DNA from: Paramarasmius palmivorus
Lineage: Eukaryota; Basidiomycota; Agaricomycetes; Agaricales; Marasmiaceae
Length of the DNA stretch: 25,122 bases
Direction: 5' to 3'
Assembly: GCA_037176845.1 (NCBI GenBank)
Contig: JAYKXP010000338.1
Coordinates: 1 to 25,122, forward strand
This document shows positions 10,586 to 20,989 of the stretch, piece by piece (position 1 is the first letter of the stretch; every line of letters begins with the position of its first letter). The notes under the pieces were generated by a model, which saw only the letters and a list, made by a program, of their open reading frames with translations, did no database searches and was not told the DNA's origin. Position numbers and translations under genes: made by a program.

Positions 10586-11359
10586 ATGGGCTCAAGGGAA
10601 GGGAATACCGTCAAACTGCGGGTGTGTTGGATTTTAGTGTCGGTTGTTCGCATGGACAACCTCTACAATCTTCCTCGCGACTATTGCGCGAAGACTCGGA
10701 GCCTCGAGGGTTTGATTACAAGGTTTCTAAACGATGGTGTGTCCTAATGACTCGGAAACACCTTTTGCTGATTGCTGATAGTTATGTTTAGCGCATCGTG
10801 ATACTTTTCTCGAGTCTTCCGGGATTGGTATGGTACATCTGTAACCTTTCCTCTTCATGAGTCTTCAGTTGCTGACGCACTGCCACTCTAGCTAGGATTG
10901 CTGTTGGACCAACTTTCCCGGAATGAAGAACTTCAAGTTCATTACCGGTAAAGGAAAGAATAACAAGAAAACCATCAACCATCTCAGGCTTATGGGCGAA
11001 ATGTTCTGGCTCTACGATGAACGTCCACTATACCAGCGTTGGGAGGAAAGCATATCGAAGACGGCAGTTCTTATCTTGTGTTTTCCCTCAGGCTCCACTA
11101 GAAACGAGAAATAGCAGTTTATAATATAATCAATAATCGTTCTCCCCGGTCGAGAAGACCTTTGCATATCGAGAGCCGCGGTCTTGCAATACGGCGACAG
11201 AGAAGCAAGCACGGAGCGAATGAGCGTGGTCGGAATGGCCCTTGGCAAATTAGCGTGGTATGTTCGGTTTCGAATTTTATCTCTCTCGTGGGCTACTTGA
11301 GTCTGACTAGGATCCTAGCATTCTTGAAGTGTACTGCGTTCACTGGCACGGCACGATAG
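10586..11359 (+). CDS. Small spliced gene of unknown function
   Basis: Exons 10586-10736, 10792-10832, 10892-10947 and 10988-11114 join in phase to give a 124-residue protein. Introns are 55, 59 and 40 bases; the first two have GTGTGT and GTACAT donors and CTGAT or CTGAC branch-like motifs. The product reads MGSREGNTVKLRVC..., EGLITRFLND-AHRDTF, LGLLLDQLSRNEELQVHYR and LMGEMFWLYDERPLYQRW, which is helical and charged, with no family I know. After the TAG at 11112 the same frame reopens from about 11127 (IVLPGREDLCISRAAV...), crosses a well-formed intron at 11258-11310 (GTATGT...CTGACTAG) and stops at 11359. Either an unrecognised intron skips 11112-11126 and the protein is longer, or the gene has lost its end. 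The 40-base intron is short for this window. The extent is therefore uncertain. Confidence 0.5.
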
Positions 11360-12039
11360 ACGAGTTACAAAACCATCTCAGAAAGTTGACCATACTCGTA
11401 ACAGAATAAGTGCTCTTTCGGTCTTGGGGCGTGCACCGAGGAATGAGGAATATAATTGCACAAAGGGGGGCTATACCACATTCAGTGTCTTCAGCCTAGA
11501 TCGGTCTCGCAGACGAGCAATACATAACGTTGATTTGCTCCTCAGAGATAAAATCTTTTCAACGTGAATTGCTGCTTGGATATCGGTATATCTCACCCCC
11601 TGGGTCCTGCATCTATATGTGATTTGACGACAAGAAAAGGAGTTGCAGAAGGGTGATGAGCGCTAATTCGGGATACTGCCTTTTTAGGCCGCTTTTCGCC
11701 CGAAATGGAAATGGCAGGTCACCTCAGACCTTTCGCACATTGGCCTGGGTGCAATTTGAGCTATATCCACGCTCTAGGTCTCTAGGTATTCCATCGAGCA
11801 AGAAATCGTCGTCGTCGTGTTCTATACCTCAGACGTCGATGAAGCTCATTGCGCGAGCAAACGCGCTGTCACGGTACTATGTATCCTGAATCTTGTTAAC
11901 GTTTATTCTACTATAATTTGTAACACGAGAAAACAAAAACAAAAACGAACGAACGAGCGAGATAAGTTATTATATCCTTGTAATAGTAGTCCATCCACAC
12001 TTAACCTATCTTACACTTCCTCACACACACCACACACCT
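11360..12039. other. Intergenic region, no gene seen
   Basis: No frame with coding character or paired splice sites was found on either strand. A low-complexity A/C-rich patch (repeats of AAAAC and GAACGAAC type) lies at 11930-11962, and a CA-rich patch is at 12021-12038. The right end is the 3' flank of the phosphatase gene. Confidence 0.6.
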
Positions 12040-14240
12040 CTAGAACCCCGGCGCATCCCTACCAACAACAACCTGCCTCCCCACCACCGCCCCACTCTCC
12101 GTCCTCTTCCACGTCTCAATCCGTTCCCCATACTCCGAGATATCATATACCCTAAAACGCCTATCAAACCCAACCTTACCATACCCAGAATAACTCCCCC
12201 CACCACCAAAACACATCCACACGCCCTTCACCCTTCTGCAGTTTTCCGTGATATGGCAGTGGCCGTTTCCGACGACTTTGACTTCTTGGCTCCCTATGCC
12301 CCCTACACCCGAGGAAGGAGACTCGGAAGCGGTAAGAAGCGCTTTATCGAAAAACCCATCGGATTTCTTAGCTGCCCCACCACGTTCGTTATCGTATATA
12401 CCCTTGTTGAGTGGACGGTAGGTTACGGGGTCGCGGTCTGCGGGGGAGTATGCTTCTGGGCTGTGTTCGTCTAGTTAGCGGTGTACATAGAGAATGAAGA
12501 GGTGGAAGGAAAGGGGACGTACAGCGGAATATGGAAAAACATCAACGCATTCGGCTTCGCCAGTTTTTTTGTCTGGGGTGTTATCTGTTCTTGTCTCTCC
12601 TCTTCTTCTCCTTCTGCGCGAGAAACCCAGATTTGCCCTAAATCCTTCGCACCATCCGGCGAAAAGGGTCTCTCAATCGGAGCGATACGAGAGGATTGGG
12701 TAAGGAACCAATCGATCTGATCTTGATGTATCCAATCATACTCCGTAGGCTTCCAAAACCCAAAAAAGTCTAGAACGCCTTTGGAGTATGAGTTTGAGTC
12801 GAGGAAGTATAGTGTTAGGAGGTGTGTTTTTGATCTTTGCACTCGTTAGCATACGCAAAAAACAATAAGGGAAAGGGACGTACGGATCGGCACTGTGCAC
12901 TTTAAGCAGATAATTCCCTACACCAGTCACCTCCTTCGGCCCACGTTCGACAAGCGAATACGGCAACGCCTGCATAAGCCTCAACTCATCTTCACGCATC
13001 TCCTTCCCCCCTTCTTCGGAATCATGGTTCCCAAAAACAGCTGCCCAAGGTATACCTCGATCCGTAACCGCCTTTGCGAACTTCGCCAAAACCGACTTGG
13101 GGTCCCATGTGGTACCTTGGCCGTTTAATTGGTCGCCTGTGAATACCACGAGATCGGGTGTCTCGAGGTCAAGCATTGTGGAGAGGAGGTTCGTGGTGGT
13201 GTTATCCGTGCATGGGATGAAAGGAAAGTCAGGTCGGATGTCTCGACATGAACCGGCGGAGACGGAGAAGTGTAGGTCGGCGATTTGCATTATTTTGAAG
13301 TTGCCGGTTGGGGAGAAGTGGAGGGGTGGTGCTTTCGGTGGGACTGTACGTAGTTGCGTTGTTAGTGTATGTATTGTGGTGAAAAAAAGAGGAGAAGAGA
13401 CATACTTTTAACACCCCGTCGTAAAACGATATACGTACTCTCCACTTTTCCTTCGATACCCTCAAAAACAGCAGGCTGAACACGGTCGAATCCGTACCAA
13501 GGGACGTCTTCCCCAAAATGCACATCGAGTTCTGTTATCATATTGGTCTTGTCTTCTTCCGACATCTGGGACGTTGACTTGGGCGTTTTATACCACAAAT
13601 ACAACGCAGGTGCTCGATATCCCGTTCTTAGAGACGTCGATACCTTTGTCCATTCTCCTTCCCTTGGTGTCTCGCTCTCAGGCAACAGCCTAACATCATC
13701 CACAAGCGGAACGTCTTGTCGCCTGGTCCGGCGATACCAAACACTCAAATCCCCCGCCCACGCACCCATTTGATAATTCAAATTCCTCGGTATACGTACC
13801 CAAGGACCTTTAATAGCATCCTGGTCTTTCGTTGAAGGCGGTGAGCAGAGATCTTTGGGTGCGTAGTAAGGATCGATCCAGCAGTGGATTAGGGTTATTT
13901 CGGATAGACCGGTGTCGTGTGGGAGAAGGGGGGACCATTGGTCTAGGGGGAAGCTGGATGTGTCGAGGACTGCGTCTTGGGTGACGTTCCACCAGTCGGG
14001 GGTGTTGCTGGGGTTGCCGGTGTTTGTGTTGGAGTTTGTGTTTGTGGGGGCGTTGGCACTTGAGAGAGAAACAACATCCCAAGCTTGCCAACCTAGTCGT
14101 TGGATGACGCCTGGGCCGGGAGTTGGTTGGTATAAGATGAAAAGGAATGTGAGGAGACAGCTGAAACCGATTAGGGCTGTTAGAGGAGCGCAGAGAGAGT
14201 GGATTGAACGGGTTAGGCGTTGGCAGGTGTAAGCCACCAT
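12040..14240 (-). CDS. DCR2: Dcr2-like metallophosphoesterase, membrane-anchored
   Basis: A calcineurin-like phosphoesterase of the fungal Dcr2 family; yeast Dcr2 is known to act on the unfolded-protein-response sensor Ire1. Four exons (14240-13406, 13343-12884, 12834-12523, 12460-12040) with introns of 62, 49 and 62 bases join in phase to 675 residues. A hydrophobic signal-anchor lies near residues 18-37, suggesting a type II membrane protein facing the lumen, with glycosylation sites such as NVT. Residues about 150-275 form the family's N-terminal region (SVWYRRTRR, ITELDVHFG). Metal-binding motifs follow in order: MQIADLH (D301, H303), GDQLNGQ (D349), FGNHD (N384, H385, D386), FFHIPLPE (near 531-538) and GNGHCH (H603, H605), so the active site looks complete. 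The C-terminus has a glycine-rich GGGGSYSGYG, typical of the family. A partial antisense copy is at 3613-4262. That this fungal protein has the yeast substrate is inference. Confidence 0.92.
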
Positions 14241-16193
14241 GGCGAAAATGAGAAATGCGTCGCTCGTGTGTCGGTTGTCGGTTTATGTATGTCAGTCGGT
14301 GGTTGTGGGTGTTCTGGAGCGGGCGAGAGCAGGTTATGTAGGCGCTCGTTGTTGTCGCTGCTCTCTCCATGTCGGTCATACACGAATTTGGAAGGAAGCA
14401 GGACTGGAATGGCTACGCTTTACAGAAATCCTTGGGGTTTCCTTTCTACTATAAGAAGAATACATCTCACTGTGGCCTGATCGTACGGTCGTATCATTCC
14501 TGGGCTCAAAAATCCTACGCTTAGACCATTCGACCTGTCGCCGACCACAACCTAGACCACAGTTGCTCAAAATCGAGAAACGTCCCAGACCATGACCAAT
14601 ACATAACTCACCACAAGAACAGAATATAAAAAACGCACGATATCTATACGCTGGCGCTTGGTTCTCAGACCGCAAAATTGGGGCATGGCTACGTAGCTAA
14701 GATCATTTCATGAAAAAAGTCTACCCTGTCGGTGAAGGTATGTCGTATCATTTCTTTCGAATATCCTACGCACTGTGCAGTCTCGCTGACAACCTAGACC
14801 CGAACCTCGCCAATTGTGTTCACATCGAATCAAAAGTCCTCCACGAACGACAGAGGATCTCAAGGTGGTGCTCTTTTCTACCTACCGTAGTGTCTGACGC
14901 TTACTAGTACAATGGTTTGAGTAGGCAACACGCCGCTATCCTCTACGTCGAATGACAGGACTGGGCTTAGCTCTGGGCACCTCAACACCGGTACCCTCGA
15001 CATTTCAGTGGCTCCACATCCCTCTCTCCCTTCGAGCCTTGGCACCCTACACCACTTTTTCGAAGCGAAGCTCTAAGGTTTGTCGTATCATTTCTTCCAC
15101 AATTCTGACGCTTAAAAACACACCTCTAGGCTCGTTCATTCTGTCGCCAGCGATAGTCTGGGCTGCACTCGCTCAACATTAATTGCACTAGCATTGAATT
15201 TCGGCATTGGTAATGGGGATACTCCGTGGGCATGAATAAGCACTCGAGGATTCCAAGGTGCGAGGCTCTTTCAGAGTCACAGCTACAGTTTCTGATGCTT
15301 ACCATAGTCTTACACTTCTGCTTCGGGTGTTTGAAATAGGCCGCTTTCGCAAGGCTATTACCTGTGCACGACGATCTCTCCAGCGGTACCGGCACCCTAA
15401 AGCCTTTTCTTTACCAGTGCCTTAGCATGCATAGCTCTCGATTCTTTCGGCCTGTGTCCCTCATTCGATCGGTATGTCGTATCATTTATTGCGCTTACAA
15501 TCACACCTCGTCCAGTCTGTTGCCAACAATAATCTAGATTGTACTCGCTCAAAATCGAGAGACATCCTAGATTGCCACTACCCGAGCGTTTCTCGATCGT
15601 TACCAGGTCCTTGTCACCCCGGGCACTTCGATTCAACAACTTCCCCAAGGTGTGCTCTTTCGCCTCGTTTTATACACGACTTCTGGCGCTCACAATGGCC
15701 TAGTCAGCACGTTGTCCCCTGGGTCTGCATCGGATTGAAATGATTGGCTGGCGTTTCGAAAGCTGCTACCCATCAAGTCACCAACTGCAAGGAGGGGTCT
15801 TTTCTATCTATTCTATCCGCTTACGATGGAGGTACGTCGTATCATTTCTTTCGAAAAGCATGTAATTAAACCGTCGTTCCAGTCTGTCGCAAATACCAAC
15901 CTAGACAGACTGCAGCACTGTCATTTTATTCTACTACTAGCGTGCGATGCCACGACGTCACTATTCCGCCCTATCATTCGTCATTTGAATCAGAGCGGGT
16001 TGATTTAAATGACACGCGAAGTTCTGGTATTCAGTTTCGAATTTCTGTCCTCGCTATCTAAATGCCGTGTAATTCAGTTGGAAATGGAATGCTGTTCGTG
16101 GGCAAGTTCTACCTGCTGGTAAAAACGTGTGGCCGGGACTGCTGTTCTTCCTATTCTTTCTTGCTTTCTTACTTTCACCCACCAAGTCTACCC
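14241..16193. other. Long intergenic region between phosphatase and 600-aa gene
   Basis: The two flanking genes diverge, so both promoters should lie here. Most of the interval (14480-15940) is filled by a degenerate tandem repeat described separately. Just upstream of the ATG at 16194 is a pyrimidine-rich run (16141-16192), a common fungal core-promoter or leader feature. No open frame has coding character, and those present shift between repeat copies. Confidence 0.6.
14487..15935. repeat. Degenerate tandem repeat, about five copies
   Basis: A shared anchor TCGTATCATT occurs at 14489, 14743, 15083, 15477 and 15837 (spacings 254, 340, 394, 360). Four of the five are preceded by GGTATGT or a close variant. 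Downstream of each anchor similar blocks recur in the same order: a TCCTACGCTTA-like block, GTCTGTCGCCAACAA-like, CCTAGAC, then CTCGCTCAAAATCGAGA in the better copies. Later parts share CAAGGTG-GCTCTTT and a CTGACGCTTAC-like string. Copies are diverged by substitutions and length changes, so this is an old array. There is no continuous frame through it and no identified mobile-element gene. Confidence 0.75.
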
Positions 16194-18511
16194 ATGGCTT
16201 TCACTGGCTCTCGCAGCCTCACGATCGAAGGAAATGCGATTAATAACGTTGGCCGTGATCAGTACAACTTGAACAACAGTTTTACTCGGGTCGTAGGAAC
16301 ACGGGTGAAACGAAAGCAGAAGAAACGTGAGGATGAATACGATCAGGTCAGCGAGATGCTAGCTCATTATTCGCGGTAGAGTGCTGATCAGAGCGATTGA
16401 ACCGTCACGCAGTATCGAGAAATCATTCACGGGGATATCTACAAAGTCGAAGAAATCGATTCGCAGAATATCTGGGAATTAAAATGGGAAACGCATAAAC
16501 ACCGTGACTCTGGGGATTCCTTCCGAAGAACCACTCACCATGCCAGGCTTCACGGAGAAGGTGATAAACCGTATACAGTTCTCACGTACCAGGGGAGAGA
16601 TGCATTGGAAGTAAGTCAATGATAGCCTTTGCGATGGTGAACTTGAAATCCTAACTCTCTGTCAGAGATGGAAGTTAGAATTCGAACAATATTTACAATT
16701 GAAGTACGCGATCTTTCGGTATCGCCTCCGAGTCTGCCGCACTAACCCATGCTACTAGGTCTCAAACTGTGCCATTTTGGCAGTTATTTGGCATGAATCG
16801 CTCAAACGTCCCTGCCCTTATTTTCTATGACGGTGCATAGAATAATATTCTATCCTAAGTACTTATCCTTAACTATTAAACACATATCTAGAATGGCTAC
16901 CGCTGTCCCACCTCTACGACAAATACTGGAACTCATTTTGGTCAAATATATACGTTCAAATGCTATCTGTGAGTGTCGCTACTAGTAACTCGCCTAACAA
17001 CCGACTTACTCTACTCCCGTCAGCAACACCTGAGATGCTACGCGCCCTGCCTCTGGTTCAACTCAAGAAATGGCTATTTATCCGCTGGGTTGTCTGGGCC
17101 TTTAGTGTTATGGCCTCACGATGAAGGAAGTTGGGGATTCGACGACTACAATGATTCCGTCCCTTCAACAGTGGATATGCTTGAACCAGCTACTTTCATC
17201 CGGTATCTGAGTGGCGAAGCGACAACTCGGGATAAGTTGGACATTCAGGTCGTACGTGGAGTTGTTCACCAAGAGGGGTTCATGGTCATGTCTGTTTCGC
17301 GCGGCTGGGATGATAAGATCGTATCGCGTTCGTACAAGGAACTTGAAACATGCAGCGGGCCGGGTTCTGTGCCTCCGCCACCTCTAAAGTGGTGCAAGGA
17401 CAGTGATGGATTTTGGCGACGTACCGAGTGTTATGGCGCTTTTGAGTTCCTAGAGCATTTGCGCTTCGATGCTGCCTATTCGCCTATAACTTGGCAAGAG
17501 ATTGGCAGGGTCTGTCGGGAAGATTTACCTAGGTCAAGCTGGACGACCTCATATGGGGATATTTTCTGCAAGAAAGAGCTTGTTGGTGAATTAACACGGT
17601 GAGTCATCCATATTTTTGATGCCAAAGTTCAAGCTCACCGCACCTCGTATACCTCAGATTCTCAATCGACTTGGAAAAGCTCTGGACCAATAGTGATACC
17701 TCAGGTATGCCCGGGATGTCGATTTATACGACGGGCCCTGGTGTTCTTTCCCATGCATGGCTATCCCAGGCCTCATACATTCTTGATGAGAATGATTCCG
17801 GAGATATGGAACCATACGGTAAGTGTCTCGAACCTAGCAACTTTGAGAACCATTGAATAGGGACTCTCAGTCTTACCTACTCCCTACATCCGAGTAACAG
17901 TCAAGGTGAAGGCTCCGATGGTTCCCCAAAATCGTGCGTTTTCTGAATTAAAGCTCGAGATTGATCCTCCGATTCACCAAATCCCTCAGACCCTGCTTCG
18001 GCTAACTCTGTTCCCTACCTCTTCATCCGACCACCCCCATTACAGGTCAAGGACGTTGAAGATTGGGCGAACAGTCAAATATCTTGGTGGTCGTTTGATA
18101 ATAACGGGGCAACTGAGATCCCAGAGTCTACGTGCCAACAGTTGGGCCTAATAAATCCAATCCTGGACTCTGTTGGTGTGCGACTTGTACACTGGTCAAA
18201 GCCTGGAGTTAAAGCCCACGATATAATCCATGCATGGCAAGTGGCCAGAGGGTTTGATCCAAAGACCCCGGATTTCGCTCGTCATTTGGGATTCCCGATA
18301 ATTGAACGTACCGCACCCCGAAAGACCCCAAAGGTGGAGGCAGTTGAAGGTAAGGTGCTGAGTCTCTGGCGAGATATGACGAGCCTTTGAATATCTTCGA
18401 GTTCCAGACACGAACCCCGAACCAGAACTACAAGAATCGGATTCGATATTATCGTGGTGGAGAGCTGGACGAAGAGTGCTGAAGGATTTCTTGACTTCAA
18501 TTATAGTGTAG
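16194..18511 (+). CDS. Agaricomycete-type protein with N-terminal NVGRDQYN motif (600 aa)
   Basis: Ten exons join in phase to 600 residues: 16194-16346, 16413-16610, 16666-16703, 16759-16832, 16892-16968, 17024-17598, 17658-17818, 17871-17933, 17990-18349 and 18408-18511. Nine introns of 52-66 bases nearly all have clean ends (GTAAGT, GTGAGT, GTACGC, GTGCGT). The N-terminus has the short motif EGNAINNVGRDQYNLN, then a basic stretch (KRKQKK), then YREIIHGDIY. Further landmarks are WQLFGMNRSNVPALIFYDE (residues about 138-156), an RFDAAYSPITW block, HAWLSQASYILDE, YLFIRPPPL, WWSFDNNG and IHAWQVARGFDP near the C-terminus. I recognise these as marks of a large, expanded family of uncharacterised proteins in mushroom genomes; no enzyme motif or membrane segment is evident. 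The splice choice at 17934-17989 matters: without it the frame breaks. It converges with the kinase-like gene, with 219 bases between stops. Confidence 0.85.
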
Positions 18512-18730
18512 ATCATTGCTTTCTCAAGGTTCTGTTGAGTGCAGCGGGCTTTTTGGATATAATAAAACAGTAGATTGGAAAGCATAGCGCAATATCTACT
18601 ACATCGTTTACTTCGGAACTCGAGAAAATCGATAGAAAGCAACCGCTAAAAGGTCTATTTATCCTTTAGGAATCGAGCCCGTTTGGAGAGCGCTCCTTCC
18701 TTGGGGCTTTTCTTGAACTTGGAGCGAAGG

Positions 18731-20439
18731 CTATTGATCACCCGTAGGATCCTCGTTGAGAAGCCTTTCAACCAGATCAACATCATGCCGATGCTGAATA
18801 AAGTCAAACGCCTTGGCACCCATGAACTCGTCACTGTTGAGATATACCGGAAATTGAACCTTCCCTTCCTCGCCAGCCCATTCGAAATCGATGATCTTGA
18901 TGTTCGACTTGCCATCTATCAGGACGTTGGGCTTCCGAATGTCACCATGAACAAACCCTTTTTCGCCAAGTAGATCCACCGCTTGCTTGAGTTGCTCTTT
19001 GTGCTTTGGGGTCAGCGATTCCTTGCTCTTGTGAAGTGACTCTCCTAACACGGGATCCATAACCGTCATCCTGACATTATCGTAGGATGTCCCATCAATA
19101 AAGGGTGGCCCAGAGTACAACAGTTTAGGCGCCAAATTCGCCTCTGCTAGACACCTGTGAACCTGATCCCCATATCTCTCCGAGAACTTGACGACACGTA
19201 GTTTCTTGCCCTTCAATTCTTCGACTAGGAATGTGGTACAGCGAGAACCGGCAGTCATGGGCCGCTGATACACGAACGTTATCTCGTTGCCCTTGTCGTC
19301 TCGATATGTAGTTGCAGCTGGGAACCACCGTGAATGATCATAAGGCCTCCAGGTGGTAAGTGCAGATGTCAAGTCGATTGAGCGGTAGAACGTTTTGAGT
19401 TCGGATATGGCAAGCCGACATGCATGGAAGATCTGAGTGACCTTGAGCTGGTGTGCAGCGTCCAAACTGCTTACCCGAGAGACGGAGCATGTGGCGAGTG
19501 TTTGAACGATCCATCGGTCAGTAAGGATAGCGCCTGAGACTGTGAGAAGTGGGCCCTGGAAAGTGAGAAGGAGAGTCGGGCAGCGCGTCCTACTGCGGAC
19601 GGCAGTAGTCTACACAAGCGACCTCAGTAAAGAATCCCAAGAATGAATGTCCACATACTGTTTCTCCAAGCCAATAGCGTTTGTATTCAGCTGAAATCCG
19701 CACGTTCACATCGCCATTTTCTGACCCACGTTCGTTTTGCTGGCGCAACGCCGCAACACACGTCTCGTCATCCTCGAGCATAACAGTAATACAACCTTCA
19801 AGTGTAGAGTGTCCAACACAGCGTTGTATGATTTCGCAGTCAAGGACAGTCTCGTATATATCATGGAGTTCCCTGGTGCGATCTTCGTTCTCGCGAAATA
19901 TGGCGGAGGCTGCGAGGATCAGCTTGCTACAATCTTCCATCATCTGAGGAGGGATCCTGACCATTGACCCTTGCGGTAAAGCGAGCGAAGACTTGTGAAT
20001 AGAGTTGGACGGGAAGCGCCGTTGTGTCGATGTAAACGTTTGAGAGGTAGGGGGAATGCTCTCCTCCGTAAGCTGAGGAGCTTGCGTAGGGATAGCGGCC
20101 ATCGTATACCATGGTTTCGGGGTTGGATTGTGTCTCAAAGTAGACAGAGACATCGGCGAGAACACTGGGAGGCTCGAGATATGCATCTCGTTTAGCATAC
20201 TGTTCAAGACCTGTGTTTTAATGAGTTATGGACCACTGTATGATCTATATAGGCGGAAACATACGTTCGCAGAAAGAAACGTGTAGTGAGGCGTAAAAGG
20301 ACTCGGGGTGTTTAGTCCCTTCTGCTACGACAATCATGTTCAAATCTTCTGGCCCCATGACCATCAAAATATCTGGATACCTTTCCGTGATCCTACCTCG
20401 ATAGCTGAAGATTTTTATGGCCTCTTTAGAGAGTGACAC
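18731..20439 (-). CDS. Protein-kinase-like protein, start unresolved
   Basis: Exons 20439-20265, 20210-19962, 19909-19659 and 19609-18731 join in phase through introns of 54, 52 and 49 bases, giving about 517 residues. The C-terminal 200 residues resemble a small kinase-like fold: LRVVKFSERYG supplies the likely ATP-binding lysine, then LAEANLAPKLL, HGDIRKPNVLI (catalytic-loop-like, HGD replacing HRD) and IKIIDFEWAG (metal-binding loop with DFE instead of DFG). There is no obvious glycine-rich loop. The N-terminal half (EDLNMIVVAEGTKHPESFYAS, ISAEYKRYWLGE) is family-typical but of unknown role. Similar proteins are common in mushroom genomes. No ATG starts the frame: it opens after a TGA, with TGCCCTGTG preceding SLSKEAIK. 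Either an upstream exon is spliced on or the start was lost. Upstream candidates (from 20633, MPVGDFHGRR...) do not join in phase with the obvious splice sites. Confidence 0.78.
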
Positions 20440-20989
20440 AGGGCACTCGCATCACTTCTATGTTACTGAATAGGAGGCGGAAGGCTACTAAAATTTTAGC
20501 TACATACAGCAGGATTGAAAACGACCTTTACGTTGTACAGTTTCAATTTGAATCCTCTTCGACTTCGAAGCGATATAGACCTCGGCGAAATGAAAGCCTG
20601 TAGTTCTCCGTCCGTGAAAATCTCCTACAGGCATAGCTAACCTATGCACCGGGATATTCCATCGGTGAATATGATTACGTGGATTCCCTGAAGGCTGGAA
20701 CAGGAGGACAAAAAGAATCGAACAGAAGGCTGAACAGCGTTCAAGTGGTAGCTCCGACTCGAGACTCGAGCCTGAGGCGCCCACCGAGGTCCAGGCCACG
20801 TGCTCACGAAATTTCTCTTTCCGAGGCTTGACCTTTCTCGCAGCTCTGCTTCCACCTCGGGGCGTTTCCCTCCCATTCACGTACCAAGCCCGACCCAATA
20901 AATACAGCTCTTGCTACTTGATACAAGGTTTTTTCTATTCCTCACTCAAATATACACAATTCTGACAAGGCTACCCAAGGATTCCAGCA
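20440..20989. other. Upstream region of the kinase-like gene
   Basis: A minus-strand open frame spans 20898-20500 and contains an ATG at 20633 (MPVGDFHGRRTTGFHFAEV). A GTATGT donor-like site follows near 20510, and ATAG or GCGAG acceptor-like sites lie near 20448-20460. Joining them does not give the frame needed by the kinase-like gene, except through a non-standard site. This region may hold the true first exon or only the promoter. Confidence 0.4.

Noticed and set aside
10604..10624. ACCGTCAAACTGCGGG resembles the P/Q core of group I introns (ACCGTCAAATTGCGGG)
   Set aside because: No matching R/S core segments or plausible flanking pairings were found downstream, and the stretch is better explained as exon 1 of the small spliced gene.
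10510..10790. Plus-strand frame reading RIPGFFGFVALLPYGLKGRE and onward
   Set aside because: It overlaps, in another frame, exon 1 of a gene model that continues through three phase-consistent introns; this frame has no start codon and no splice continuation.
13810..14379. Long minus-strand open frame overlapping the phosphatase first exon
   Set aside because: It is the out-of-frame shadow of exon 1, rich in Pro, His and Arg from frame-shifted codons.
16062..16193. N-terminal extension of the 600-aa protein from an upstream in-frame ATG
   Set aside because: The 44 extra residues are translated from the pyrimidine-rich leader; the family signature begins right after the ATG at 16194, which has a good context.
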